A DNA stretch of 64,000 bases from Dromiciops gliroides (Eukaryota > Chordata > Mammalia > Microbiotheria > Microbiotheriidae), in assembly GCF_019393635.1 (NCBI RefSeq), contig NC_057861.1:174211077-174275076 (forward strand), read 5' to 3'. Below the pieces are notes generated by a model that was not told the DNA's origin, did not search any database, and was given only the letters and a program-made list of their open reading frames with translations. Position 1 is the stretch's first letter. Every line of letters starts with the position of its first letter. Both the position numbers and the translations under genes were made by a program. Of this stretch, positions 1 to 11,000 are shown in pieces.

Positions 1-149
1 GAGAAGGAGAGAGGTATTTGGATTAGGTCTGTATGGGGACTGGGAAGATGCTCTTGGAAGGGAGGGGCAGGTAGATAAGTAGAGAAGTGTGTTGGACCAC
101 CCTGACTCCCACATATGATGTAAATAGCACTACAGTTAGAAGCAATAAG

Positions 150-872
150 TAAAATAGTAAAATCACCCAATGGCTCTCCTCTGTTCCACAGCCAAACTAC
201 TAGAAAAAGGCATTCTACGGTCTGCCTCCACTTCCTCTCCTCCCATTTACTTCCTAATCTCCTGTAATCTGACTTCTGGCCTCAGCATTCAAATGAAACT
301 GTTCTCTTTAAGGTTACTAAGGGTCTCTTAATTGCTAACTTCCATAGCTTTTTTTGCTGTTCTTATCCTTCCCTTCTCTATAGCTCAAACACTGTCAACC
401 ACCACACCCTTTCCTTCTGGATCTTTTCTTCTCCTTCAGCTTTTTTGACTCTGCTCTCTCCTGGTTCTATTCTTTCTTTATGCAATTTCTGATCACCTTT
501 GTTAGATAATCACTCATGCTTTGCCTCATAACATTTGGCTTGAGTTTTCTTTTTTTCTCTCTCTCCTCCATCTCTCAATGATATCATAGATCCCATGGTT
601 TCAGCTATCATCTTTTACTACATTTACATCTATAGCCCTAATGATGCTCCTGAATCAGATAGCCTTTTACAATCACCTGCTGGCCAATTCCACCTGGATA
701 ATCTTATTACCATCTTAAACACAGCATGGTCAAAACAGAATCAATTCATTATTTTCCCCCCTAAACCCTCCACACCTCCAAACTTCTTTACTTTTGTTGA
801 GGACACCATTGTCCTTCCAATTGCCCATTCCTAGCCCCAATAACATCCTTGACTCTTCCATCACCTTTATCC
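150..872 (+). repeat. L2 LINE fragment, upstream part
   Basis: Old, diverged L2 sequence in sense orientation, covering the region upstream of the 3' end. The CT-rich phrases around 'cttccaattgcccat' and 'gactcttccatcacc' match the L2 layout as I know it. It breaks off at about 872, where an LTR-like block begins, and L2 resumes at about 1447. A short open frame at 595-834 is a relic of L2 and not a gene. Confidence 0.65.
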
Positions 873-1446
873 TGTGAGGAAATAATTATTAATAATGAAT
901 TACTTGGGGGGACCCAGCGATCAGTTTCAGCCCTTCCCCCCTTCAGGAAAGTCCAGTTCTTGAGGAATTTCTGGAACAAACCCAAGGGAACAAAAGAAAT
1001 AGAGATTGATTTTTTTTGATTAGCTAAGTGAACCACATCTAGATACTGGAATTTGTCCTTCTTTTGCATACTCTTTGAGTTCATTTTTAATTTAGACCAC
1101 CCTCAAGTCATGTCAATTGATGGAACTGAATAATGCTAACCAATTAGCTTTGATCAATGCATAATGACCTGCCTCTATCAAAAGAGGATAAAACCCTTGG
1201 CCATGCCAGGGTTGTACTCTTTTTGCCCTCTTTACCTGTTCTCTCTTGCTGTGTGTCTTTCCTCTTAGGACAATGTAGGTCTGAAAGCCTGAGACCATGA
1301 GAAGTTAGGGACACAGGCAGTCAATATTTTACTAATAATAAATGCTCACTGCCCAAACTGGTGTAATAGCCACTAATACATAAATAGCAATTAATTTGAA
1401 AAATGCAGTATTAAGAAATAATTTTAGAAAACACAACCCCAAACAT
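873..1446 (+). mobile_element. probable solo LTR inserted in L2
   Basis: A block of about 570 bp with no L2 character that splits an L2 copy. It begins with TG (873), has a TATA-like gataaaac at 1187-1194, and an AATAAA at 1337-1342, the spacing expected of a retroviral LTR. The right edge is blurred near 1446 and the duplication is not clean (atcc-like on both sides). No coding region of a retrovirus is present. The family is not recognised. Confidence 0.45.
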
Positions 1447-2130
1447 CCAATTAAATCTTATTGATTCTATCTCCACAACATCTTTCCCATCTGCCCTCTT
1501 TTCTTCACTCCCATGTCTACTCCCTACTTCCAGGTCCCATTACCTCTTGTCCAGAATATTACAGATGTCCCTTTGTTCTAGTCCACCACCTGCAGTCCAT
1601 TCTGCCCTCAACTTCCAAAATAAAGCACAAGGTTGACTATGTTACTCTCCTGCTCAACTAGCTTCCTCTTGGGAAAACAAAATACAAACTACTCCATTTG
1701 TTTCAGCTCTTCCAATTCTCGGTTCAACCTGTCTACCCATGTTTGTTTCACATTAATGTCCTTCACACATTTACCATTCCAATCCAATTGGTCTACTTGC
1801 TTTTTCCCACATGCGAGCACATAATCTCCCCTCATCCTCCTATGCCTTTGCAAAGGCTGGCCTGCATTCCTTATATGCAGTTCTCCTTACCTATGCCTTT
1901 TAGCATCCCTAGCTTCCTTTAGCATGCAACACATGTGCTCCCTCTTATGACAAGCCTTTCCTGATCCTTCTAGTCATTGATATATCCCTGCTCTTCAAAT
2001 TATCTTGCATAGTCTTATTCTTTACAGGTAGTATCTGCCCAGTAAAATATAAATTTTTCAAGGGTAAAGGCTATTTTTCATTTTGTTTTCATATCACCAG
2101 TGCCTAGTACTGTGCCTTTTATTAGGTGAT
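1447..2130 (+). repeat. L2 LINE, 3' part
   Basis: Continuation of the L2 interrupted at 872. It runs through the typical L2 3' region (a 'cttgcaaaggctgg'-like phrase, then 'agggtaaaggct' and 'cagtgcctagtactgtgcc') to the usual L2 end. Small open frames at 1461-1922 fall inside it. Confidence 0.75.
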
Positions 2131-2199
2131 AAATTACATGCTTCTTGGATTACATAGGATTCTAATGGAAGCTTTTGAATGATCTGAGGGAGTCTGCTG

Positions 2200-2479
2200 T
2201 TGTCCAGGCAGCTCTTCTCTTTTTATCCCACCCCTAGCTGAGGGCAACTTTCTTGCCTCTTACATGGGGTGCAGAAACTTCTAGTTATGGCTTTGGCTCT
2301 TCGTTTTGACTTACATATAGAGGGCATGGTGTCCTTTCATTTCTTGTTTCATTAACATTTCACCAATCGTGTTCAATCAGCTTTTGCCTGAAGACGTCCA
2401 AGGATAAGAACATCATTCTCTCTGTAGGCAGCTCATTCCACATCTAGATTCCTCTAAATATTAAGAAATCTCTCCTTCC
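2200..2479 (+). repeat. CR1/L3-type LINE fragment, left part
   Basis: Diverged CR1/L3-like 3' sequence (phrases such as 'ggcagctcattccacat'). It is interrupted by an L1 at 2480 and continues at 3116. Confidence 0.55.
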
Positions 2480-3115
2480 CCACATCTACAAAGATATTTA
2501 TAGCAGTGCTCTTTGTGGTGGCAAAGAATTGGAAATTGAGGGAATGCCCATCGTTTGGGGAATGTCTGAACAAGTTGTGGTATATCAATGTAATGGAATA
2601 CTACTTTGTTGTAAGAAGTGATGAGCAGGTAGATTTCAGAAAAACTGGGAAAGACTTAAGTAGACTGATGCTAAGTGAAGCGAGCAGAATCAGGAGAACA
2701 TTGTACACAGTAACAGCAAAATTGTGTGATGATATACTGTGATAGACTTAGCTTTTCGAAGCAATACAATGATCTAAAACAATTCCAAAGAACTCATGAT
2801 GGAAAATGTTCTCCACATACAGAAAAAAGAACTGTGGATTCTGAATGCATATTGAACCATACTGTTTCTACTTTTGTTTTTGTTTTTTGAGGTTTTCCCT
2901 TTTGTTCTGATTCTTCTTTCACAACAAGACTAATGCAGAAATGTGTTTAGTGTGATTGTACATATATAGCCTATATTAGATTGCTTTCTGTCTTGGGGAG
3001 GGGGGTAGGAAGGGAAGGAGAAAAATTTGGAACCAAAAATCTTATGAAAATAAATGTTGAAAACTCTCTTTACATGTTGCTGGAAAAGAATAAAATATGT
3101 TTATGATTAAAAAAA
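2480..3115 (+). mobile_element. 5'-truncated L1 with target-site duplication
   Basis: The 3' end of a marsupial-type L1 ending in an A-rich tail. It is flanked by a 17-bp target-site duplication, aagaaatctctccttcc at 2463-2479 and aagaaatttctccttcc at 3116-3132, with one mismatch. A related segment appears on the minus strand at 51061-51799, which confirms a dispersed family. The short frame at 2506-2742 is part of the L1. Confidence 0.85.
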
Positions 3116-3300
3116 AAGAAATTTCTCCTTCCATTGGCTTTAAAATTGCCTCTCTGTAACTTCTGCTCATTGGTCCTGATTCTTTTCTCCCGAGTTAAGG
3201 AGTAAAAACCTAATCCCTTTTCCACAAGAAAGTTGTTTAAATGCTATCAGGTCACTATCCTATTTCCCTTGTCTCCTCTCCCTCAGGCTTATTGCTTTTT
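3116..3300 (+). repeat. CR1/L3-type LINE fragment, right part
   Basis: Resumes the element cut by the L1. It reads on through 'cattggtcctgattc' and 'aacctaatccctttt', both usual in CR1/L3 3' regions. Confidence 0.55.
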
Positions 3301-3584
3301 ACCTGTTCCACTTTTATAGTTCACCAAGGTAATTATAGATCACTTTGTCTTTTTTTTTTTTAAAAATCAATCTATTGCCACTGACCTTCACCTATTGCTT
3401 TTCATAAGGCTGAATCCCTAGTTTTCCCCATTTAAAAAAGTCATTGCCCTTTGTCCTTCAAAGCCTTGTTGAGGAGACTTCTTTCCAATGATTTTTCCCC
3501 TAAAATTTAATCCTGGAGTCCCACTATGCCCCTTATAAATGCTTCAACCTTGCTCATCATGATGTGTATATACAGTATACATTG

Positions 3585-3825
3585 GAAATGTCAAACTCAA
3601 CACTCCTGAGTTTAGCCCACTCAGCCAGATTAAACTATAATTGGGAAATATTTAACAAAATAAATAAAAATACAATAGAACATAGACAATGTTAACATGT
3701 GGTCAAAACAGTGCCCAGCACATAGTTAGTGCTATATAAATGTTAATTGTTATTGTTGTTAAATATTGGACCCCCAGGGATCTTTATGTATGGTTTAGTG
3801 ACTCCCATTTCTATTTGATTTTGAC
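3585..3825 (-). repeat. MITE-like repeat, copy A
   Basis: One of four related copies in the window (others near 40243, 55984 and 58455). They share an AT-rich core (attgggaaatatttaac in this orientation), the phrase 'tttatgtatggtttagtg' or a close variant, and tcaaa-type inverted ends. A short MIR/L2-like tail (about 3706-3760) interrupts this copy. Probably a non-autonomous DNA transposon; the superfamily is not proven. Confidence 0.55.
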
Positions 3826-3829
3826 AAGG

Positions 3830-4822
3830 CTACTGTAAATGACAATTAAGGAAAGAGCTCATTCTTCCTTTTATGCCAAGTCATGTTCAGCAAAAAAATG
3901 GGGAAAATTACTTAACAATATTAAATAAATGTGAAATAGGAATCTCTGAATTTTAGATTTTATGTGAAAATTGAATTTACCCATGCCTCTTTTCCCCAAG
4001 GCTTTACTGAATTGGCTGAAAGGCAACTTTCTGAAATTGAGGGGAAAAAACAATCACCTTTTTTTGAGTTTGCACAATAGATCCATCATGTTTTTGTGTC
4101 ACTGAAACAAGTGATGGCTAGTACCTCCTGTTTCTGTTTTTAACGAGCTTTTCCATCAGCAGGGAAATGAGAACTATGTAAAGAGTTCTGGCTACATTGG
4201 AATGAAACCGGAGACCTTTCTCTGCCTAAGATACATATGCCATTTGCTTTTACTTTTGAAAACATGAGGATGATTAAGAGAGCCAAAAGAGAAAATGCAA
4301 CAACCAGCTCTCTAGAATCTGTTCCCTTTACCATCCTATTCTAATCTCTGGAAGGAAAGTAATATTTAAAATGACTTGAAATAACCTTAAATGACTGATT
4401 CCTTTGATACCACAAATACTTTAAAAATAACTTAATTTTTCTCCCTTGGAGTTTTATTTTTTCTTCTTTATACATACTTGAAACCAGAACAGAAAATAAG
4501 ATGACCAACTATGACTATGCCTATAACTATGTATTGCATCTTATCAGTCTCATAAGCATGAGAGAGAAGGACTAATGCTTAGATCATTTGTGTTGTATTT
4601 GTATCTGTTTACTTATGAGACATAGAAACTTAGTGAATCAGTTTCTCAGTATTATAGGTGCTATGGGTTGTAGGATGTAAGTTCCTTAAAAGCCAGGACC
4701 ATGTCTGGCCATATTACATACTGACCTCAGCATATGAGGTCTATTAAATTTACTAAGGGTTATGTTTTAAAAATTATGGAAATGACCACTCTCCCTCCAT
4801 GCACATTATTAAAACCTAAGGT
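3830..4822. other. intergenic, nothing recognised
   Basis: AT-rich sequence without a recognisable gene, RNA or young repeat. The two short minus-strand frames (3871-4053, 4140-4334) show no known motif and no splice context. Confidence 0.6.
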
Positions 4823-4973
4823 GGGGGGCAGTTAGGTGGTGCAGTGAGTCAGGAGTACCTGAGTTCAAATTCGGCCTCAGACACTTAACACTTACTAGCT
4901 GTGTGACCCTAGGCAAGTCACTTAACCCCAAATGCCTCACCAAAAACTAACCAAAAAAAAAAAACTAAAGAAA
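4823..4973 (+). repeat. WSINE1/MAR1-type CORE-SINE
   Basis: Sense copy with the tRNA-like head (gcagttaggtggtgcagtg), the CORE phrase 'tagctgtgtgaccctaggc' and an A-rich tail. It lacks about 25 bp of the head that other copies carry. Confidence 0.85.
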
Positions 4974-5639
4974 AATTTGGAAATTGATTTGTTTCTATGT
5001 CAGTAGGATGCTTTGCTTTAAATTCTTAAAGGGGCTTTATATGGTTATGGATCTAAAGTTAAAAGGGTCCTAAGATTATGACATTTTCATTGTGAAGATG
5101 CAAATGAGTAACTTTCAGCATGGAATACAACTCAGGGTGCACATTCAGAGAATGTGCTGAGTAGGAGGAAGGAAAGGAGAGCCAATGAAGAAGAGTTAGT
5201 AGGAAGAATAGTGGATAAGAGCCTAAGAAAGCTGAAAACCAGAGAAGTTCTCTATGATTTCCTCTTAGGTTTTTGGATGCCATTTCCCCTTCAGATTAGA
5301 AAAAAAAAAGGCACGAAGGAAGAATAAAGCTCGAGAAGCCATGGTATTGGGCAAAGATCATTTTGGAAGGGGCTTCATGTGATGATTGGAGTAGGATGGG
5401 GAATGACTTGGAGCAGGTCCACTTTCCCTGTCTTTTTTTTCTCCCATTCTTCCGGTTCCCCAAGTGTCATGTTTTCCACCTCCTCTCATCTGCCCAAACA
5501 GTGGGGATATGTTTAAGGCAATGGCAGATACCATGTCTATGCCTACTGCTTTTTAAGGTGGAGGTATCTCTGAATTTTAATGTGAGGCATTTGATAAGGA
5601 CCAAGGTGGAAGTATGAAGCTGGGAGGATAGAAGCTTAA

Positions 5640-5725
5640 AGCTGAAAGAGATCTTTGATAGCAGTTAGGTGTCCTCACTTTACTGATCAGGAAACTGAGA
5701 CCCAGAGAAGTGAGGTATAAAGAAT
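5640..5725 (-). repeat. MIR fragment
   Basis: Contains the antisense MIR phrase 'aggaaactgagacccagag'. Old and diverged. Confidence 0.65.
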
Positions 5726-5997
5726 AGCATGATGTTTTTAAGGAAATGGACATTTTCCTTTAAACTAAAGACTTCCCATATGTTAAACACTATGTATAAA
5801 TGGGTAAAGAAACCAGAGTTGAATAGGCTCTATAATTTTAAAATGCATAGGTGACAAATCTCATTTGACAGTCACTCTGCTTGCTGTGTTAAATCAGCCA
5901 TCTTTCTGGGACATGTGTATGTGAGTTCAGAAGGTCTATAAAATATTATAGCAAGCTTTTCTGGGGGAAAAACAAAACAAAAACAATCTGGGCCTTT

Positions 5998-6122
5998 TTT
6001 TTTTTGGTGGGACAAATGGGGGTTAAGTGACTTGCCCAGGGTCACACAGCTAGTAAGTGTCAAGTGTCTGCGGTTAGACTTGAACTCAGGTCCTCCTGAA
6101 TCCAGGGCCAGTGTTTATCACT
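5998..6122 (-). repeat. WSINE1/MAR1-type CORE-SINE with TSD
   Basis: Antisense copy starting with a T-run. It is flanked by a perfect 13-bp duplication, aatctgggccttt at 5985-5997 and 6123-6135. The clean duplication marks a fairly recent insertion. The tRNA-like head is truncated. Confidence 0.92.
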
Positions 6123-6589
6123 AATCTGGGCCTTTCAAAGGTCAGTATCATGGAAATAGAAACTCAATGCAATCAACCTAATGATTGGACCGTTTGCAAG
6201 TGATGGGCATTGCTACAAATGGCTAATTGCATTAACACAGATCTGTAAACCAATTGTTCTTGATCCATAAACCCAGGGTTTTTAATATTCATTCACAGTT
6301 ACCCTCTACTATGTGGTTTCCCATTTCTCTTCACTGTGGTTGAGGCAGGCTAACGGCTGTTGCTTGGATTAAATGCAACATCTCACACTGATGTACCCGC
6401 TGGATAAAGTTGCAAATTTTATTACGCAAAAGTTGAGAAATAGCAAAGCTAAAGAGTGCTAAACTGGACACTTTGCTACTGTAGTATCTATTTTCGGAGC
6501 TCAGGGTGCTATATTTATAGATATCTATAAATATAAATAGAGAGAAAGAGATACAAAGAAAAATACATTTAAAACAACATTATCAAATA

Positions 6590-7990
6590 GTTTCCAGTGT
6601 CTGGGCTTAACAGCGAGAGCAAGAACAGCAACAGTGAATTGTTTCTGTTGGGAAAATGCCCTTCTTTACCTATCCTCGCCTCTCCCCTTCCTTCCCCAAG
6701 GGCCTCCACAGAGAAGAGCTTGAAGATGGAAGCAGCTATTTCCCAACGCGTCCCAAAGGGGGAGGACAAGCTTGGCGTCTTTTCCTTTGTCCCGCTCATC
6801 TTGTCTTCCCCTCCCCCGCTGTCCTGTTTCTCCTCCCCCCCCCCCCCCGCTGGCATTCCCTCAGGTGGGAGCTTCAAGCTTGTAAAACAGGTTTGGGTTT
6901 AGACAGGGATCTGGCACCTCCCCTCCCCCCCCCCCCTTCTCAGGAGAGGTACTAGCTGTGCTGCTGCAGCACCAGCGGTCAGCCTGGCGGTGCCTCCGGG
7001 TTCTCTGCACGTTGCTGATGGGGGCACTGGAGACTGAGGGCGGGGGAAGCAATGGAAGGAGGGGAAGCAGGATGCTGCTTGTTGTCCTTTCTCGGAAGAG
7101 AGGGACTGGCCCTGGGCTGGGTCACTCATGGAAATTCGGGATTCATCTGGGTGGAGGGGAGCTGGTGTTTTCGGAGAGGGGGAGATAAAGCACTGGTGAG
7201 GCCGAGCGTGTATTTGTTCCACTCTGATAGAGAGCACCCCCAGACCTGACCAGACCTCTGCTGGAGACAAGGTCCCCGGCCCGGCTCGGAGCTTTATTTA
7301 TAGCCCAGATAAGGAGCCCGAGATGACACAAGCCGCAGGGGAGGTGGTGGCTCAGGGGAGTCGTGTGGGTTCGTTTCATTTTGCTTCATCTCTGGACTTG
7401 CGAGCTGGGTCCTGTTGCTCCTTCCGGGGGCATGGATGGGAAAGGGGAAGAAACAAGGGAGACTTGTTGGACTCTGGGAGAAGATATCTCTCCCCACCAC
7501 CTCCCAAGCTGAGGAGGGCGGGGGCTGCAGCTTCCGGGGAGAGCCTGGGGCTGGGGGGCGCAAAGAGAAGGGGGAGGTTGCACCGAAAGTGCCAGGGGGT
7601 GGAAGAAAGGAGTGTTTGCCCAAACACATTCCACAGGCGGCCTTTTGTTATCTAGGGGTGTTTCATCGAGGTTTACTCTTGGGAATTTTAGGTCATCTCT
7701 TCTCTGCTTGTGGTCTGCCCGGGTGGGTGGAAGAAGCTTGGCAATGTGTCAGGAGCTCCTGCTGCTCCTAGTTGCTGCTGCTGCTGCTGTTGCAGCCTGG
7801 AGGTGGAGTGACAGCTAACTTCCTTACAGACCCCATCCATCTGGTCCCAAAGGGAGCTATGTTCGCTGTGCTGGATGGACCCTGGAGGGTCTGGAAGGAT
7901 TCCGCACCGAGCCTGGTCGTCAGGGAAAGAGCATTGACTTTGAAGTCGGTAGACCTGGGGTGCAGGGGAGGGGGGGAAGTACACTGAACA
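6590..7990. promoter_or_regulatory. GC-rich, CpG-containing segment upstream of EDN1
   Basis: About 1.4 kb that is clearly more GC-rich and CpG-containing than its AT-rich surroundings, with long C and G runs. It is free of recognisable repeats apart from a short CTG run near 7757-7795, and lies 3-4.4 kb upstream of the EDN1 start. It holds a MEF2-type site (ttatttatag, 7294-7303) four bases from a GATA site (agataag, 7307-7313), and a TEAD-like cattcca (7627-7633). Many overlapping open frames exist on both strands, as GC-rich DNA has few stop codons; none resembles a known protein. It may be a distal enhancer or the start of a non-coding transcript. This is inference from composition and motifs. 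Confidence 0.4.
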
Positions 7991-7999
7991 TGGAGTCAG

Positions 8000-8170
8000 G
8001 AACACTCAGGATTCTAGCTCCTCCTCTGACAGTTACTGACACCAGTAAGTCACTTAATCTCTGTGAGTCTCATTTTCTTTAACTATAAAATGGGTATAAA
8101 TCATACCTCTAATACCCACCTATCAAATAAGTTAATGTGTATGAACGAAACACTTTATAAATTACAATGA
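8000..8170 (+). repeat. MIR-family SINE
   Basis: Sense MIR layout: 'cagttactgac', then 'agtcacttaatctctgtgag', 'ctataaaatgggtataaat' and a final 'aacactttataaatta'. Confidence 0.65.
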
Positions 8171-8302
8171 CCTTATAAATATCAGCTTAAAAAAACAAGG
8201 CAAATCATCTAATTTCTCTGGGCTCAGTCTCCTCCATTCTAGTTTTAAATTATTTCATCCCATGGACCTTGGGGGCAAAATACCATGTTGTTCAGAAAAA
8301 AA

Positions 8303-8331
8303 GAAGAAGGAGGAGGAAGAGGAGGAGAAGA
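8303..8331 (+). repeat. purine-rich (GAA/GGA)n tract
   Basis: Short imperfect run of agg/aag triplets. Confidence 0.8.
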
Positions 8332-8713
8332 CTCATAAGTGGAGAGTATATTGAGACAGGAGGGACTTAGATTCTGACACTAGCCATGTGACCTTGAGCA
8401 AGAATCTTCTTTGAACTTCACTTACCTCAGTTGTGAAATTAGTGCTGGACCCAAAGATTGTTGAGGTTCTTTCTAATACTTTCTCTATAATCCTATATGT
8501 CAGTACTTAACACCACCTATCACTAAGACTTGCTGTTGAGGAGATTCCTTTGAAGACTTTAAAACACTATAAAAATTCGACTATAGAAGAACTTTGTGGG
8601 ATGTCTCCCTTCCTTTGTAATGGGGTTAGGGAGCAAGAGAAGAACATGAGTGAGGGGAAAGATTTTTTTTCCAGTCTGTCAATCTGGTGGGGGTGGGGCT
8701 GGGGAGAAGAGTG

Positions 8714-8850
8714 GGCAGGGCAATGAGGGTTAAGTGACTTGCCCAGGGTCACACAGCTAGTAAGTGTCAAGTGTCTGAGGCCGGATTTGAACTCAGGTAC
8801 TCCTGATTCCAGGGCCAGTGCTCTCTCCACTGCACCACCTACCTGCCCCC
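8714..8850 (-). repeat. WSINE1/MAR1-type CORE-SINE
   Basis: Antisense copy running from 'ggcaatgagggttaagtgac' through the CORE to the tRNA-like head 'ccaccta..ctgccccc'. The 3' tail is lost or degenerate. Confidence 0.88.
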
Positions 8851-9639
8851 TTGATAGCTTTTTCTATGAGCTTATCTCACTTTATTTTGGGAATCCTTTG
8901 GCCATGTACAAAATCTCCTTACTCTTGTAATTCTGCACAAGGCAGTGGTGTCATAAGTAGAAAGTATGGTGCACTCAGATATATGACGCTCAATTAAGAA
9001 GGTCCAATTTTCCAGTTTGGATGTTTTGGGAAGTTTCTTTTTGTTCTGGGATCTAGTAGGGTAAATCATTTTTTTTTGGTCTGATCTAGTGACCAGATCC
9101 ACTATCTTCCTCCTCCTCCTCCTCCTTTTCCTGAGGTGGTAACAGGGTTTAATCCCCCCCCCCACACACACACAGTATTTAAGAGCAAAAGTTCTGATGC
9201 AAAACTAAAGATATTTCTTTTGCTTCTTCCTCCTACTGAAACTATTGAAATAAAGCAAGGTCTTTTGTGGAGAGTCTCCAAGGACCCAAATGACAGAAAA
9301 AACAAAAAAAGGCTGGTTTATTTCTAGCTCCATTACCTCCGAGAGGAGGAAATAATTCTTCGAGTGGTAGGGAAAAAATTTTTAGAAGGGAAAAATGAGG
9401 GGGAATGGGCTGCTTATTGAATCCCATTCTACTGCTTAAAATTGGGAAGTGGCAACCAGCCACATAGAAGAAAAACAAATAAAAGATTAAATTCTTGGAA
9501 GGAATGTCCACTAGGAGGATTTTTCATATGGGGAAGATTCTGGAATTGAGGTAGCCAGCCTTGGCAACCTGCTCTAGTAGAAAGTGCCTGGACCTGATAG
9601 CCCATTAATTAGTTGGGGTCATATCTTAGTACTGGAAGG

Positions 9640-9780
9640 GATGTTAGAAGTCATTTAGACCCATCCCCTTATTTTACAGATGGGGAAACTGAGACTTAGA
9701 GAGGTTAAAGTGGCAGAGTTGGGATCTAAATCCAAGCCTCCCAACCCCAAACTGTAGTCCTCTTCCCCCATTGCATTTTA
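9640..9780 (-). repeat. MIR fragment
   Basis: Antisense MIR with 'ttacagatggggaaactgag' followed by 'ttagagaggttaaagtggc'. Confidence 0.7.
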
Positions 9781-9784
9781 AGCT

Positions 9785-10855
9785 AGTTTCTTCACTGGCA
9801 AAAAGGCTGGCAAAAGTAGCATTAATTCCTTAGAGTGTTTAGCACTGTATCCTTTTCTAAGAACTTTGAAATCTACAAATATATTTACTGTATATCACTG
9901 GCAATTGATCCAGGTAATAGATGTGAAATTCCTTTGAAAAGTTAAACTTTTATTCAAATGTGAGGTCATCTCATTTCCCTGCCCCGGCATGGAAAATTTC
10001 TGTCTTCTCTTCCAACTTTCTCCCTTCTTCCCCCCCCAAAACAAAAACAACCCCCCCCAAAAAAAAAACCCTCCCTCCCCATCTACTGATGACTAAAAGA
10101 AACCAAGAAATCCCTTAAGTGGAATATTCATAGAAATATTCATGGAAGATCTCCTTCTGCCCTCCCCAACAGTGATCCTTTCTGTCATTCTGAAGCCAAT
10201 ACTAATACCTTTTTTTTTCCCAATAAAATATCAATCCCTTTTGTTGTTCATATCACCCTTATGTTTCCCACCCCCACCATATTCCTGAGGATGGTCTTCC
10301 TGATTTACTGATATGGAAATTATGTATAAAAGTATTTAAGGAAATCTTTCCCTTCTTTTCACTTTCTCCACCTCCCCCCCCCATTTCAGAGGTCTTAAAA
10401 AAGATGGAGAGAAAGCTGAAGAAATGGGTAGGATGAGGGAATATTAATTAGGATAAGAAAAATATTACCATTCCCAAATAATTTGGTCAGATGCAGAGAA
10501 AAGTAAAGAGAAAGCGGCTTCCCCTGTTTGCCTAAATGTTCTAAAAATCAGGAAAGACAAAAAAGGGAAAAACCCCCCAACAACAATTAAAAAAAACCCT
10601 TCACATAACAATACAATCCATTTAAACTGCGGCTCATACTTTTCATACCAATCTCATGACTTTTTTTTTTTTAATTCCCTCGTCTGATTCTTGAACTCTG
10701 GAGCTGGCAGCGTTGTGAAGGGGAAGTAGAATCTGACACTGCACCAGCAGGTTTACCAAAGGTCTCTAATGGGTATTTTCTTTTTCTTAGCCCTGCCCCT
10801 GAATTGTCAGACGGCGTCTGCCTCTCTGAAGTTTGCAGTGATTTCCTTTCCAGCC
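9785..10855. other. EDN1 5' flank, mostly unique sequence
   Basis: No recognisable interspersed repeat. It contains C- and A-runs around 10030-10075 and unique sequence leading into the EDN1 promoter. Regulatory elements are likely here but I cannot name any with confidence. Confidence 0.5.
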
Positions 10856-10860
10856 TGGCC

Positions 10861-10866
10861 TTATCT
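10861..10866 (-). promoter_or_regulatory. EDN1: GATA site, EDN1 promoter
   Basis: TTATCT (AGATAA on the minus strand), about 140 bp upstream of the presumed cap site. A GATA element at about -136 of human EDN1 is an established activator site (GATA-2 in endothelium), and position and flank (ccttatct) match. Confidence 0.85.
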
Positions 10867-10872
10867 TGGTCC

Positions 10873-10881
10873 GCACGTTGC
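10873..10881 (-). promoter_or_regulatory. EDN1: hypoxia response element, EDN1 promoter
   Basis: gcacgttgc, whose minus strand carries the HIF core ACGTG (complement of 10874-10878). A HIF-1 site with this sequence lies at about -118 of human EDN1. Its place between the GATA and AP-1 sites is the same here. Confidence 0.85.
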
Positions 10882-10890
10882 TGCCTCTTG

Positions 10891-10898
10891 GTGACTAA
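10891..10898 (+). promoter_or_regulatory. EDN1: AP-1 site, EDN1 promoter
   Basis: gtgactaa matches the functional AP-1 element at about -108 of human EDN1, including its divergence from the TGASTCA consensus. Fos/Jun and GATA-2 are known to cooperate there. Confidence 0.85.
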
Positions 10899-10902
10899 TA
10901 AC

Positions 10903-10915
10903 ACAATAACATTGT
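10903..10915. promoter_or_regulatory. EDN1: ACAAT-n3-ATTGT palindrome, SOX-like
   Basis: A perfect 5-3-5 inverted repeat (acaat aac attgt) just after the AP-1 site. Each half resembles a SOX core. The same block is present in the human promoter as I remember it, which suggests constraint. Which factor binds is not shown by the sequence. Confidence 0.55.
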
Positions 10916-10969
10916 CTCAGGATAGAAAAAAAAAAGTAGGAGCTGTTTACTCGCTCTATGGGGGTTCAG

Positions 10970-10977
10970 TATAAAAA
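10970..10977 (+). promoter_or_regulatory. EDN1: EDN1 TATA box
   Basis: tataaaaa inside 'gggttcagtataaaaagga', with strong similarity to the human EDN1 core promoter. It sets transcription start at about 11001, before the conserved 'gagagctgtccaag' neighbourhood. Confidence 0.92.
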
Positions 10978-11000
10978 GGAGGCAGAGAGCTGTCCAAGCC

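Noticed and set aside
6569..8005. Cluster of overlapping frames on both strands
   Set aside because: GC-rich DNA has few stop codons; the frames overlap each other in many phases and resemble no protein.
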